A DNA stretch of 64,000 bases from Siphonodentalium dalli (GCA_032622095.1 CP136066.1:42357835-42421834); one strand, 5' to 3'; positions 43,866-54,732 are shown, counted from the first letter of the stretch. A program made the numbers and translations. The notes: generated by a model from the letters alone, not told the origin.

Positions 43866-45864
43866 AGGGGCCCCAGGCCATTAATACATATAGATTTAGT
43901 TCTCAGTAAGGGACATATACCTAGCAAATGGACTGAAGGCATAATTGTTGCTATTCCAAAATGTAATAATGCAAATTCCCCGGACCAGATGCGGGGTCTG
44001 ACATTAACTAGTGTTCTTGGGGAAAATGTATGCCAGCATTCTTCTTGTGCGTCTAGACGAATACTTAAACGAAATGGAGGTTCCTTCCGAATATCAGTGT
44101 GGCTTCAGAAAGAATTACAGGACCACAGACAATTTATTTATTTTAAAATGTTTAATTGAAAAACGTATAAATGATGGCAAAAAATTATACACATGCTTTG
44201 TGGACTTCAAAAAGGCATTCGACAGTGTCTGGCGAGAAGGATTATTATATAAACTATTAAATCTAGGAATTGGGGGAAACATCTATATATGCTTGAAAGA
44301 AATAATAACCAGTTATTCTTCAAGGTTAAAAATCAATGGAAATTCTCTTACTGCACCCATAAACAGCCAAATCGGCTTAATGCAAGGAAATAACCTTAGT
44401 CCTTTATTATTCAATATTTTCGTAGATGGTCTAGCAGAAGAACTAATGGCCGACGACATGCATGCACCTTGCATAGATAATTTTAAAGTACCGTGTTTAA
44501 TGTACGCTGACGATCTCGTATTAACTTCGGAGTCACAAGACGGCTTGCAAAAAATGTTGACTCAACTGAACATTTTTTGTACGCGGTGGAAACTAACTGT
44601 GAACAAAAATAAGACCAAAATATTGATTTTTAACAAAAGTGATAAAAAAATAAAACACAATCCTTTTCAAATTGGTACTCATACGTTGGAAACGACACAA
44701 CAATATACGTATCTTGGGTTGAAACTAGCGGCGTCTGGCACTTTCTCACATGCATTAAACGATTTAAAGATTAGAGCATCGAGAGCTCATTTTTCACTAC
44801 AAAGAACATGTGACGACTCGGCACCCATTGATGTCACGTGCAAACTTTTTTATTCTTGTGTAAAACCGATATTGACTTATGGATCTGAAATATGGGGTGA
44901 CTATTCAGAAAGCCGCAAGGAAAATCCCATCGAAAAATTCCACACACAATTTTGTAAACGAATTTTGGGATTATTTAGAAACACATCTAATATGGCTGTA
45001 CTAGCCGAAATGGGTAGATTTCCGATCTATATCAATGTATTAAGGAACATGATAGTCTATTGGCTTCGAGCTAACACTTTGTGTGATAAACGATTGGTGT
45101 ATAAATGTTTAAAATTGATTTCTTGTGATGCAGATAATGAGTGGTTACAGTGTATTAAAAATAACTTATATAAATATGGATTTGGGTACGTGTGGGAATC
45201 ACCAAAATCAGTCAACATAGATACTTTTGGGGAGAAATTTCAATCCCGATTAAAAGACCATTTCCGACAAGCATGGAGGCACCTTGATATAAAAGGTGCA
45301 TGTGCAGAAAATAGTAAATTAGAATTTATGGGAAAAATCAAAACAGATTTTGAAACAAGGGCTTCTTATTTAACAACGTTATCTCGAAATGAAAGATGTC
45401 CAATATCGAAACTTGTTACAAGCTCGCACAAGCTAGAAATAGAAATAGGCAGACATGTGAAACCTAATCCAATCCCCGTAGAGGAACGAACTTGCAAACA
45501 ATGTAGTCATAATATGCCGGCTAAAGATAAACCTATCGAAGATGAGTCTCATTTTTTATTACACTGCCCGAAGTACCACAATCCTAGGCAAGTCTTTAGC
45601 AGTTACGCGAAGAATGTGATATCAAATTACGATGTGTTAGACGAGCGCCAAAAGCTTCAAGAAATATTCAAATCTAATGATAAACTGAGCAGAGCTCTAA
45701 GTAAATATTTAATTGAAGCCGAAATATTACGACAATAACACTGTAATCACTCAGCACAAATATTCTAGTCATATATTTTATTTGCATGTTTATGTATATA
45801 TTTTTTCTCTTTTTTTTTCTTTCTTTGCCATATCCTGTATCCGTATAGCGATTGCGCAATAAAG

Positions 45865-45899
<35 letters not shown>
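43866..45899 (+). mobile_element. 5'-truncated non-LTR retrotransposon with (TATC)n tail
   Basis: LINE copy beginning inside the reverse transcriptase region, preceded by a T-rich stretch. It ends with AATAAA (45858-45863) followed immediately by a (TATC)n run to 45899, a tail style seen in several LINE clades. The first ~50 codons (GHIPSKWTEGIIVAIPKCNN) are in another frame from the long ORF, with a one-base slip near 44013. The clade is not assigned with confidence; I/Jockey-like and CR1-like are both possible. Confidence 0.85.
44011..45738 (+). CDS. LINE reverse transcriptase ORF (5' part missing)
   Basis: 575 codons open to the stop at 45738. Landmarks: GFRKNYRTTDNLFILKCLI, VDFKKAFDSVW (residues about 64-74), GLMQGNNLSPLLFNIFVDGL, the catalytic YADDLVL (YADD at 165-168), and the thumb region WKLTVNKNKTKILIF. 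The C-terminal end has a cysteine/histidine motif (CKQC...HFLLHCPKYHNPR) common in LINE proteins. The endonuclease domain is missing, so this copy cannot be autonomous. Its open frame suggests a fairly recent insertion. The apparent ATG at 44011 is not the native start. Confidence 0.88.
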   Translation: MFLGKMYASILLVRLDEYLNEMEVPSEYQCGFRKNYRTTDNLFILKCLIEKRINDGKKLYTCFVDFKKAFDSVWREGLLYKLLNLGIGGNIYICLKEIITSYSSRLKINGNSLTAPINSQIGLMQGNNLSPLLFNIFVDGLAEELMADDMHAPCIDNFKVPCLMYADDLVLTSESQDGLQKMLTQLNIFCTRWKLTVNKNKTKILIFNKSDKKIKHNPFQIGTHTLETTQQYTYLGLKLAASGTFSHALNDLKIRASRAHFSLQRTCDDSAPIDVTCKLFYSCVKPILTYGSEIWGDYSESRKENPIEKFHTQFCKRILGLFRNTSNMAVLAEMGRFPIYINVLRNMIVYWLRANTLCDKRLVYKCLKLISCDADNEWLQCIKNNLYKYGFGYVWESPKSVNIDTFGEKFQSRLKDHFRQAWRHLDIKGACAENSKLEFMGKIKTDFETRASYLTTLSRNERCPISKLVTSSHKLEIEIGRHVKPNPIPVEERTCKQCSHNMPAKDKPIEDESHFLLHCPKYHNPRQVFSSYAKNVISNYDVLDERQKLQEIFKSNDKLSRALSKYLIEAEILRQ

Positions 45900-46847
45900 A
45901 GGAGCTGCAGGCCTGACCGACCCTGTTTCAGCTAGTTTCTTATATTTATATAGATTTTTCCTTATTTATTTCCACAAAATCAGCATAAATTATTCGTGTT
46001 TTTTAACTGAAATCTCCCTAGAGAACAGATATTATAAACACACAGCACAATAAGTTATCGATCAATAACTTATACCATTTTATGGGAAGAAAATACCTCA
46101 ATTTGTTCTTATAATGTAAATAAAACCTTATTGTATTAAAAAATCTTGTGAAATTCATTGACATTTGCAATAATAGATTATTGTGGTGATGATGTAAATT
46201 TTATTTACGTTCCTCAGAATCTGATATTCCTGTATACCAGGAGTATGGGGGGCACTCGATCACTCTAAAAAAAATGTCTAAATTCTACTTTTGGCATAAA
46301 ATAAAATCTTATTTTTGTGGGGAACGTTCTAATTTAAACTCTTTTCAAAATTCCATTTAACCACTCCATGCTCCAGCTTCCACCTCAAAATTCATGTCAA
46401 TAGATCGAGGAGCAATTTGTCTGCGAGAAATTGGGACCTTGGTCATCATTATATTGAATCTTCTTTAATATGCTTAGCAAACATCCTCCCCTTTCTTTTG
46501 ACATCCATACATTTATGTACCACCTTCATTATGTGGGGAGATTATATGACGGATAGGTGGTAATTAAGCTATTATTTCTTTCACTATAATGTACTTTAAA
46601 TTAATCAGGGGTTAAAATCCATTTAATTTTGCGAGAATCAAATGCCGAATCAAGTTAGTCATAAAGCACTGAAAATTTAAAAGTTTCGCGAGAATCATTT
46701 ATACGAGAATTGATTCGGTGATTCTCGTCGAATCTTAAGGCCTCAGCTTTTTCTTTCACTTTACTTACGGGTATATTGACAATATGTGATTTTATGATTT
46801 CCGTTGTCCCGGACAGATGTGTCACCTTGTCAGACAACCACTTTACC
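45900..46847. other. Non-coding stretch after the LINE
   Basis: Contains GCGAGAATCA motifs (46630-46730) that resemble the repeat at 600-1050, otherwise unrecognised. Confidence 0.5.
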
Positions 46848-47061
46848 TCTAATGCCCTAAGTAATCGACTCCTTAACCACAGCAGAATTATAGGTAACTT
46901 TTCAGGATTTAGTCGGAAATATGGCTTGTTGCCATTCATCGGAAATCTCTCACGGAGAGCTTTCCGATGAATGGCAACAAGCCATATTTCCGACTAAATC
47001 CTGAAAAGTTACCCATAATTCTCATGTGGTTAACAAGTCGATTAATTAGGGCATTACTGTA
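46848..47061. mobile_element. Family E chimeric palindromic MITE
   Basis: The left arm is subtype AAGTAATCGACTCCTTAACC; the right arm as complement is AATTAATCGACTTGTTAACC. The ends are otherwise full length; the left TACAG is degraded. Confidence 0.88.
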
Positions 47062-47228
47062 TAAAAAAATTTATGCTCCTAAGAATCTGATATGCCATTA
47101 TACCAGGACTATATAGGGGGCACTCACTCGAAGGAAAGCGTGTTCATTGACAACTTAACAAAATGAGTTGTTTATTAATATAAACAACCAATAATTAACG
47201 TGAACAAAATATATTATCAAGATGGTGG

Positions 47229-47229
<1 letters not shown>

Positions 47230-47262
<33 letters not shown>

Positions 47263-47271
47263 CGGGCAATA
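47230..47271. repeat. Poly-G run of about 42 bases
   Basis: An uninterrupted G run just upstream of a family C MITE. True length may differ because of sequencing or assembly error. Confidence 0.85.
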
Positions 47272-47280
47272 ATCACTACA

Positions 47281-47501
47281 TTAACCCTTTCATGACGGGA
47301 ACTGAGCTGGTGCACCATTAAAGATCCTGTGCCAGTGCATTTTCTTATATATGCATCTCCCCATATATAAGAGAATGCACTGTCTTACATGGTCTAGGTA
47401 AATATTGTTAGACTCCCTATGGGAGACTCGCATATATAAGAGAATACATTGGCACAGGGTTTTCTGAAAATTTCAGGAAACTCCAGTCATGAAAGGGTTA
47501 T
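47281..47501. mobile_element. Family C MITE
   Basis: TTAA-CCCTTTCATGACGGG...CCAGTCATGAAAGGG-TTA(T). Both hairpins have deletions in one arm. Confidence 0.82.
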
Positions 47502-47669
47502 TGTGCAAAACAAGAAGTCTTGCACTTTTGAAGTAATAGCCCATGAACAATGAAAACACAAACCGTATGGTTTATTCATGGCTAGGGGATGTGACACATA
47601 TGCCAATAATTATATCATTCATATAATAAGATCGCCCAATTTTATTCACCTCCAAGTGGCCTCTTTAGA

Positions 47670-48167
47670 CAAGCCTTGAATTAGTGTGTCTGTCATTTGC
47701 AGAATTAGGTCCCCAGAAGGTGAATTTAGTGATGGTATTCCACACAGTGGGCTAGCATCATCAAATTCACACTCTGTGGACCTCATTCTGCTTAGGCCTC
47801 ATCTTCTGGGAAGTGTCTGTAGTATCAAATTAACATTCTTTTTAGTTGGTACTTCTGTTCAGTTTCATTTTCGCCTAATTTGCAGAAGATAAATTGCATA
47901 ATCGAGGTGACCATGCAATGGGTGAAACATCACCAACTTCAACTGGGGATCTTTAATCAGATCCTACAGCAGAATATTGTGATGTGCACCCATTGGGCAC
48001 CTCGATTATACGGGATTCCAGAGAAGATGAGACCTCAGTAGAATGAGGTCCCAAGAGGGGGAATTTGGTGATGCTAGCCTGATGTGTGTGGTAGCATCAC
48101 TAAATTTACCCTCTGGGGACCTCATTTTGCAAATGACAGACACACTATTTCAAGGCTTCTCTATAGA
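47670..48167. mobile_element. Family F MITE
   Basis: CAAGCCTTGAATTAG...CTATTTCAAGGCTT, flanked by TCTTTAGA and TCTATAGA (7 of 8 match). Confidence 0.85.
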
Positions 48168-48235
48168 CTTATCCCACTGTCCTTTTCCTCAATTTTCTCC
48201 GTGTCATATTGACAAGTATGAATATATTTTGTAGA

Positions 48236-48429
48236 TATCTTACATTCTCAGCCTCATAAATCAATGCCGCGATATCGGAATTCATTATGCTGCTACCGGT
48301 CAATTCATAACGGGAGGCAAATTTACGCAATTAGACTACACCAATTTAAAGCGATGTGGAACACCGACCGTTACTGTAATTTCGGCACATCAGTGTGAAC
48401 CGTGGTTTGGCCTGAAATTTCAAGTCTGA
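48236..48429 (+). other. Unassigned exon-like open stretch
   Basis: After an acceptor-like ATATATTTTGTAG, one frame is open for about 64 codons with ordinary amino-acid mix (e.g. HYAATGQFITGGKFTQLDYT), running to TGA at the start of a family F element. It does not match the CFAP61 residues expected next. An open run of this length can occur by chance, so I do not call it a gene. Confidence 0.2.
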
Positions 48430-48858
48430 GTTTAATGGTGCCTGTCATTTGCAAAATGAGGTCCCCAGAGGGTGAATTTAGTGACGCTATCCCGCATACG
48501 GTGCTAGTATCAACAAATTCACCCTCTGGGGACCTCATTCTACTTAGGCCTCATCTGCTATGGGAGATTTAGACTCGGATTGAAGTTCCCAAATGGTGAA
48601 TATTGTGATGTACACTCATTGGGAACCTTGTTTATGCAATTTGTCCTCTGCCAATTTGGTTATATAGAGAAACTAAACTAAAAAAAAAGAAATAGAATCT
48701 AGTTGAAGAAATTTCTATAGAAATTTGATGATAAAGAAACTTTCCAGAGAGGATGAGGCCTAAGCAGATTGAGGTCCCCAGAGTGTGAATTTAGTGTTGC
48801 TAGCCCGCTATGTGGGATAGCGTCACTAAATTCACTCTCTAGGGACCTCATTCAAAAC
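48420..48858. mobile_element. Family F MITE, right end truncated
   Basis: CAAGTCTGAGTTTAATG through CTCTCTAGGGACCTCATTC; both hairpins present. Confidence 0.82.
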
Positions 48859-48869
48859 GGAATAGGAAA

Positions 48870-49640
48870 TAATAGCCCTATTAGATCATTAGGGGGAAAT
48901 GGACTGTTCATAAACGCTGAAGTTCAATTTATACTCAATCCTCACCATTCTGCGATCCAATAAGTGTTATACAAAAGCTCATTTATAATACCATGATAAT
49001 GATTAAGTACACTTTTATAATCTGTAAATACTCTTCAAATATGTGACCCGCCATATCAAATCCAGTCGTAAGTCGGGATTTATTTTACCCTGTGCCAATG
49101 CATTTTCTTATATATGCGAGTCGACCTACAATCGTCTCGCATATATAAGAGAATGCATTGGCCTAACAATTTTTTACAATTTTTTCTTGTTTTCTTTAAC
49201 AATTTTATAATTTCACCCATACAGAGCCCCAGACAAACATGAGCAGACTACACTCTTCTATATGCTTCTATATATGTGTGGGGCTCCCTGCAGGGTAATG
49301 GATGTTTTTTATTTTATGTCCTAAAAATTGTCAGAAACATTTATTTAAAATAAATGATAAAAAATTGTTAGGCCAATGCATTCTCTTATATATGCGAGGC
49401 GACCTATGGTCGACTCGCATATATAAGAGAATGCATTGGCACAGGGTAAAAAAAAAAATCCCGACTTACGACTGGATTTGATATGGCGGGTCACATATTA
49501 TGTTTTGAAATATGTGCACTGGTATATAAGAGAGAAGTCACTTCTCCCTGGGAGAAAAATAAGGAGAAGTACGTGGCACATTTTAGGGAGAAAATATCTC
49601 CCAAGTCACCCTCTAGGCTGGTCCCAGGCTAATAGTCCAC
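48870..49640. mobile_element. Family H element split by family D
   Basis: ATAGCCCTATTAGATCATTAG (49-kb left part) and GAGAAGTCACTTCTCCCTGG, CTCTAGGCTGGTCCC (right part) belong to one H copy with the D insertion 49039-49498 inside. Confidence 0.72.
49039..49498. mobile_element. Family D MITE, complete
   Basis: GTGACCCGCC...GGCGGGTCAC (49043-49494), flanked by ATAT on both sides. Two hairpin cassettes; the first has a substituted centre (TCGACCTACAATCG). Confidence 0.93.
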
Positions 49641-50046
49641 TTCTCGTCAAAAATTAAATAGGGAGAAGTGACTTAATTCTTCCAATTTTTAAGCCACTAG
49701 TCTGGTCCCTGCATACCAGTCTAGGCAGAAGTAACTTCTCTCAATTTGAAACCTCCAGGCTGGTCCCTGTTCACCGGTCTAGGCAGAAGTGACTTTTCCC
49801 AATTTGAAACCTCTAGGCTGGTCCCTGTTCACCGGTCTAGGCAGAAGTGACTTTTCCCAATTTGAAACCTCTAGGCTGGTCCCTGTGTACCAGTCTAGCG
49901 AGAAGTAACTTCTCTCAATTTGAAACCTCTAGGCTGGTCCCTGTACCGGTCTGGGGAGAAGTAACTTCTCTCAATTTTAAAGCTCTAGGCTGGTCCCTGT
50001 GTACCAGTCTAGTGAGAAGTGACTTCTTCCAATTTTAAACCTCTAG
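49620..50046. repeat. Tandem array of family H ends
   Basis: Six units of about 70-75 bp: CTAGGCTGGTCCCTGT, ACCGGTCTAGGCAGAAGT, AACTTCTCTCAATTTGAAAC. A further unit lies apart at 50505-50577. Confidence 0.88.
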
Positions 50047-51131
50047 AGGAATCAGGGAGCTAAATGTGTTCTAGAGTCGGGGAGCGAGTACACCGTGGAA
50101 TGCTAAAGGTGAAGGTAACTGAAGAATGACCTTCACCTGATACATGCGACACGTTATTAAAGGATGACATCGCGTTTATTTGATTTGTACATAATATCTA
50201 AATAATTTAAACTGGTGAATGAATGGGGGAATGGATTTTTGTGAGCGGGAAATTTATTTAACTAGCTGCTGTAGTTCTGGGTTTTTCCAGATCAAATTTG
50301 GCTGTGAGATAGCCCTGTCGTAGACTTGGGGATTTATTTTAAAAAGTAAAACATGACCTATGATTTTTCTTGCATTTTTTGTGATCAACTGGTGTCGATC
50401 TAGCTGGGTAAACATCACTGGTATGGCCTGCAGGCTTCAATTCAGTGAATTTGGCCGAAACGTTAACACTGTCGCCTATGGGAAACCATTTAGTTCAGTG
50501 ATTCCTAGACTGGTCCCTGTGTACCGGTCTAGGCAGAAGTAACTTCTCCCAATTTGAAACCTCCAGACTTGTCTCTTCGTAAACCAATTTGTATAATTGT
50601 TGTGGCCTTATCTTAGTGTAATAAGGCAAATATCATATAATCCCATTGGTTGTTTAAACAAGACAAGCGTTGCATATATCTGACAGGCGTATAATTGATC
50701 AAGGAACTTTTCGCATCTATCAATCATATTGTTTGATCAATATTTTTTTTATTGGAGACTTTTCACGGCGTTATTCTATTACATAACGTTTTAGGTTGAG
50801 AATTTATCAGTTATTTGGCAGAGAATTAATGCCGAAAATGAAAACTGACTAATTTGGGTAAAAAGGAATGTCGCAGCAGAATACATCGTGATTGATTGGT
50901 TTCCATCATGTTTACGTCCCACGGGATTTAAATCGTGATGGTGTGTGCATATAAGTCATGCTCAGACACATTTACAAAATTACATACGAGATTTAGTGAT
51001 GGATTTCGTGACATACTGATTCTATCTGTTTGTGTTAACCACCCACTTTGGGCAATATTCAGTTTTTTAGTCCCATTTATAATTTGCTGACAGAAGCAGC
51101 TCTCATACTATCATTTGTAATTATGTGAGGT
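50047..51131. other. Non-coding stretch with one stray H unit
   Basis: Apart from the H unit at 50505-50577, nothing recognised. CACTGG and GGCCTGCAGG phrases are not diagnostic. Confidence 0.5.
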
Positions 51132-51335
51132 ACAGTAATGCTCTAAATAATCGACTCCTTAACCACAGCAGAATTATGGGTAACTTTTCAGGAATTAGTC
51201 GGAAATATGGCTTGTTGCCATTCATACCGAGAGCTTTCCGATGAATGGCAACAAGCCATATTTCCGAATAAATCCTGAAAAGTTACCCATAATTATGCTG
51301 TGGTTAAGTAGTCGATTATTTAAAGCATTACTGTA
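51132..51335. mobile_element. Family E MITE whose flanks continue the palindrome
   Basis: TA-CAGTAATGCTCT...AAAGCATTACTG-TA. The outside flanks are also complementary for about 20 bp: ATTTGTAATTATGTGAGG on the left and CCTCACATAATTACAAAT on the right. Confidence 0.9.
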
Positions 51336-51436
51336 CCTCACATAATTACAAATAATACTATAAGCATTACTGTATGTGAGGTACATAATTTATATAGTGC
51401 TATATGTCAACCAACAGGGACCAGCATAGAACTTCT

Positions 51437-52038
51437 CCCTTTTTGAAAAAACGGTCGTATTATGTAAATGGGTTGTCCGTCCATCCGTCCGTCTGTCATC
51501 CGTCCATCTATTCGTCCGCTTTTGGTTTCCGGATGATAACTTTAGATTGAATTGAGTGAACTGAACCAAATTTGGTATGTTAGTTTTAATACCACACCAA
51601 AATACAGATCAAGATCGAATATGGGTTTCGTCCGCATGATTTTGACTGAGTTATGTCCCTTTTTCGACTTAGATTTTACCTGATTTGTGGTTTCTGGATG
51701 ATAACTTTAGATTGAGTCAAGTGAACTGAACCAAATTTGGTATTTAGTTTACAACCCCAAAATACAGATCATCAATTTTCGAATATGGGTTTCATCCGCA
51801 TGATTTTTACTGAGTTATGCCACTTTTCGACTTAGATTTGACCTGATATGTGGTTTCCAGATGATAACTTTAGATTGAATCGAGTGAACTGAACCAAATT
51901 TGGTATACAGATCGAGTTCAAATATGATTTCGTCTTAAGTCAAAGGTTTCAAACAAATGAATTAAACCTTTCCCCACTCTACTCCTGTTTCCAGAAACAG
52001 GTGTATTATGCCACGCCCCGACGGCGTGCTCTTGTTGG
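51437..52038. mobile_element. Family G tandem-core repeat
   Basis: Starts TTTTGAAAAAACGGTCGTATT, CCGTCCGTC-rich. Three units with GATAACTTTAGATTGA, GAACCAAATTTGGTAT and GGGTTTCGTCCGCATGAT follow. Ends TATGCCACGCCCCGACGGCG. Confidence 0.82.
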
Positions 52039-52204
52039 TTATTAGGGAGAAGTGGACAGTTATCAGGGAGAAGTAACAATGGCTGAAGTTCAATTTACAC
52101 CCCTCCCCCAACATTACCCTGCTATGATCCGATAAGTATTATACAACACAAGAGCCCATTTATAAAACCATTATAGTAAGAGAACCGTAATGAGTTAGTA
52201 TTCT

Positions 52205-52308
52205 TTAACCCTTTCAGTGCCAAGTCTGATTTTTGTATCAACCCATATTTCCTTGGACTTCCAAATATGGGTTGATACAAAAATCGGACTTGGCACTGAA
52301 AGGTTTAA
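52205..52308. mobile_element. Minimal family B without hairpin cassette
   Basis: TTAA-CCCTTTCAGTGCCAAG...CTTGGCACTGAAAGG-TTTAA, 104 bp. It consists only of the inverted ends including TTTTTGTATCAACCCATAT and its complement. Confidence 0.88.
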
Positions 52309-52450
52309 ATATGCTGTTGTGATATAGGAAAACTGGTTTATGAGAGAGAAGTAATTTCTCTATGGAACAAAAATAGGGAGAAGTGGCTCATTTTATTTAG
52401 TGGAGAAGTTGTCTCCCAAGTCACCCTCATTATATAGTGCTTTATGTCAA

Positions 52451-52853
52451 TCAAGCCTGTGTTTAGTGTGTCTGTCATTTGCAGAATGAGGTCCCCAGAG
52501 GGTGAATTTAGTGGCGCTATCCGGCACAGTGCATTCTCTTATATATGTGAGTCTCCCATAGGGAGCTTCACATATATAAGAGAATGCAATGGCTTACAAG
52601 GCCAAGGTAACTATTATTTAATAAGGCCAATGTATTTTCTTATATATGTGAGGCTCCCTATCGGAGACTCGCATATATATAAAACAATGCATTGGCACAG
52701 GGTTTTCATAAAATTTCAGGAAGCTCCATCTAGTCATGGGTTAACATGATAGAGTTCTCCCTCTTGGTATGCTCCGTTAGCCTCCAATGCTTTTGCGAGA
52801 TTTCTGTTCTTAAAATAGCCCATGCAAATGACAGACACACTATTTACAGACTT
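52451..52853. mobile_element. Family F MITE with family C inside
   Basis: CAAGCCTGTGTTTAGTG at left and CACTATTTACAGACTTG at right. The family C copy (about 52523-52745, TTTCAGGAAGCTCC end and two hairpins) replaces the middle. Confidence 0.72.
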
Positions 52854-52872
52854 GGGACTCTGCTCCAGCAGA

Positions 52873-53089
52873 TACAGTAATGCCCTAAGTAATCGACTCC
52901 TTAAACACAGCAGAATTATGGGTAACTTTTCAGGATTTAGATGGAAATATGGCTTGTTGCCATTCATCGGAAAGCTCTCGGGGAGAGCTTTCCGATGAAT
53001 GGCAACAAGCCATATTTCCGACTAAATCCTGAAAAGTTACCCATAATCCTGCTGTGTTTAAGGAGTCGATTACTTAGGGCATTGCTGTA
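52873..53089. mobile_element. Family E palindromic MITE
   Basis: TA-CAGTAATGCCCTAAGTAA...GGGCATTGCTG-TA. Both arms have TTAAACACAGC (consensus TTAACCACAGC). Confidence 0.9.
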
Positions 53090-53332
53090 ATTGAAAACAA
53101 TAATGAGGTCAACAAATATAATTTATTTATAAATGACATCAGATAACAGATACAACATAAATAACATATTTAATTTGATATGTTTCATCATGAGCATGAG
53201 GAACAATATATTATCAGAGCCTGGGAACCTACATCATCAGATGGGTAACCTACATATGTACGTTAATGGGCCACACCTACATTTAATCAGGGTGGGGTAC
53301 CTGCATCATTGGAAGGGGACCCCTACATGTAT

Positions 53333-53609
53333 TAACCCTTTGAGTGCCAGGTCCGATTTTTGTATCAACCCATATACCCTGTGCCAATGCATTCTCTTAT
53401 ATATGCGAGTCGACCATAGGTCGCCTCGCATATATAAGAGGATGCATTGGCCCAACAATTTTTCATCATTTGTTATTATTTTTTACAATTTTAATAATTT
53501 TTAAAAAATCGAAAAAAAAGAAAAGAAAGTTTTTTATTTTTTTTAGGGCCGATTTTACAGACCGCAAATTAGGGCGGATGAGATCGGCCCCTGGCACTGA
53601 AAGGGTTAA
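53333..53609. mobile_element. Family B MITE
   Basis: TTAA-CCCTTTGAGTGCCAGG...CTGGCACTGAAAGGG-TTAA with one hairpin (about 53386-53453). Confidence 0.9.
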
Positions 53610-53940
53610 ACAAACCACGCCTGGCAATTTCAACATTATATTTTTTTAGCATGCATGGTTGTGGTGTTTATGTATTTAATCATCTTTGTTTCCATGTGTC
53701 TTTCAATTTTATTGTTTGATGATTGGTTTATTGTTATATGATAAACCAAAGTATAGAGGCAAGAATTATTAATAATTAATTGCTTTCCAATCGATATCAA
53801 AAGTCGAAAAGTCGTTCAAGCAGCGATTGTCAAAATAGTCAAAATATTAGGCTCCATGTTGCAGAAACTGATTATAGCATTTGGCAACTTCTAAAAGAAT
53901 TTGGCAAAAGTTATTTTTATTTGGCAAAAGTAAATTTTGG

Positions 53941-54211
53941 ACCAGAGCCAAGCCTTGAAATAGTGTGTCTGTCATTTGCAGAATGAGGTCCCCATAGGGT
54001 GAATTTAGTGATGCTATCCCGCATAGCGGGCTAGCATCACCAAATTCACCCTCTGGGGACCTCATTCTGCTTAGGCCTTAGCAGAATGAGGTTCCCAGAG
54101 GGTGAATTTGGTGATGCTAGCCCGCTATGCGGGGGTAGCATCACTAAACTCACCCTCTGGGGACCTCATTCTGCAAATGACAGGCACACTATTTCAAGGC
54201 TTGACCAGAGC
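53941..54211. mobile_element. Family F MITE with perfect 8-bp duplication
   Basis: CAAGCCTTGAAATAG...CTATTTCAAGGCTTG (53949-54203), flanked by ACCAGAGC on both sides; short form with adjacent hairpins. Confidence 0.93.
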
Positions 54212-54349
54212 AGACCCTGATTATGACATATGTTCACAGCACTGGTTATGTGAATTAATATCAGCACAATAATTAAGCATCAGAAACAAGCGTTGATGAA
54301 GTCAAATGATAATAGCACAGGTTGATCCCTGGGCCAAATAAATTCCAGC

Positions 54350-54732
54350 CAGCCTGGAATTAGTCTGTCTGACATTTGCGGAGGTCCCCAGAAGGTGAAT
54401 TTATTGATGCTACACAGCACAACGTGCTAGCATCACCAAATTCCCCCTCTGGGCACCTCATCATTGTTTTTAGTTACTTTCTCTCTTCAGTTCTGTTTCT
54501 GTATCTCCTAACTTTTGCAGATGATAAAATGAATAATCGAAGTGACAAATGGGTGAACATCAACTGGGGAACTTCTATCTGATCCTAGGTCTCCCATCAC
54601 AGTTGAGGCTTAAGCAGAATGAGGTTCCCAGAGTGTGAATTTGGTGGTGCTAGCCTGTCATGTGGGATAGTGTCACTAAATTCACCCTCTCGGGACCTCA
54701 TTCTGCAAATGACAGCACACTATTTCAAGGCG
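54350..54732. mobile_element. Family F MITE, diverged
   Basis: AGCCTGGAATTAGTCTG...CACACTATTTCAAGGCG; hairpins degenerate (TACACAGCACAACGTGCTAG). Confidence 0.78.

Larger units (their letters stand above)
51388..52455. mobile_element. Family H element between ~27-bp direct repeats
   Basis: CAGGGACCAGCATAG at left (51416) and CCAAGTCACCCTC at right (52427). TTATATAGTGCTATATGTCA occurs before it and TTATATAGTGCTTTATGTCA after it. It contains family G (51437-52038) and a mini family B (52205-52308). Confidence 0.75.

Noticed and set aside
48236-48429. Next CFAP61 exon
   Set aside because: The frame is open after a plausible acceptor, but residues do not fit what I recall of the CFAP61 C-terminus; kept only as an unassigned stretch.
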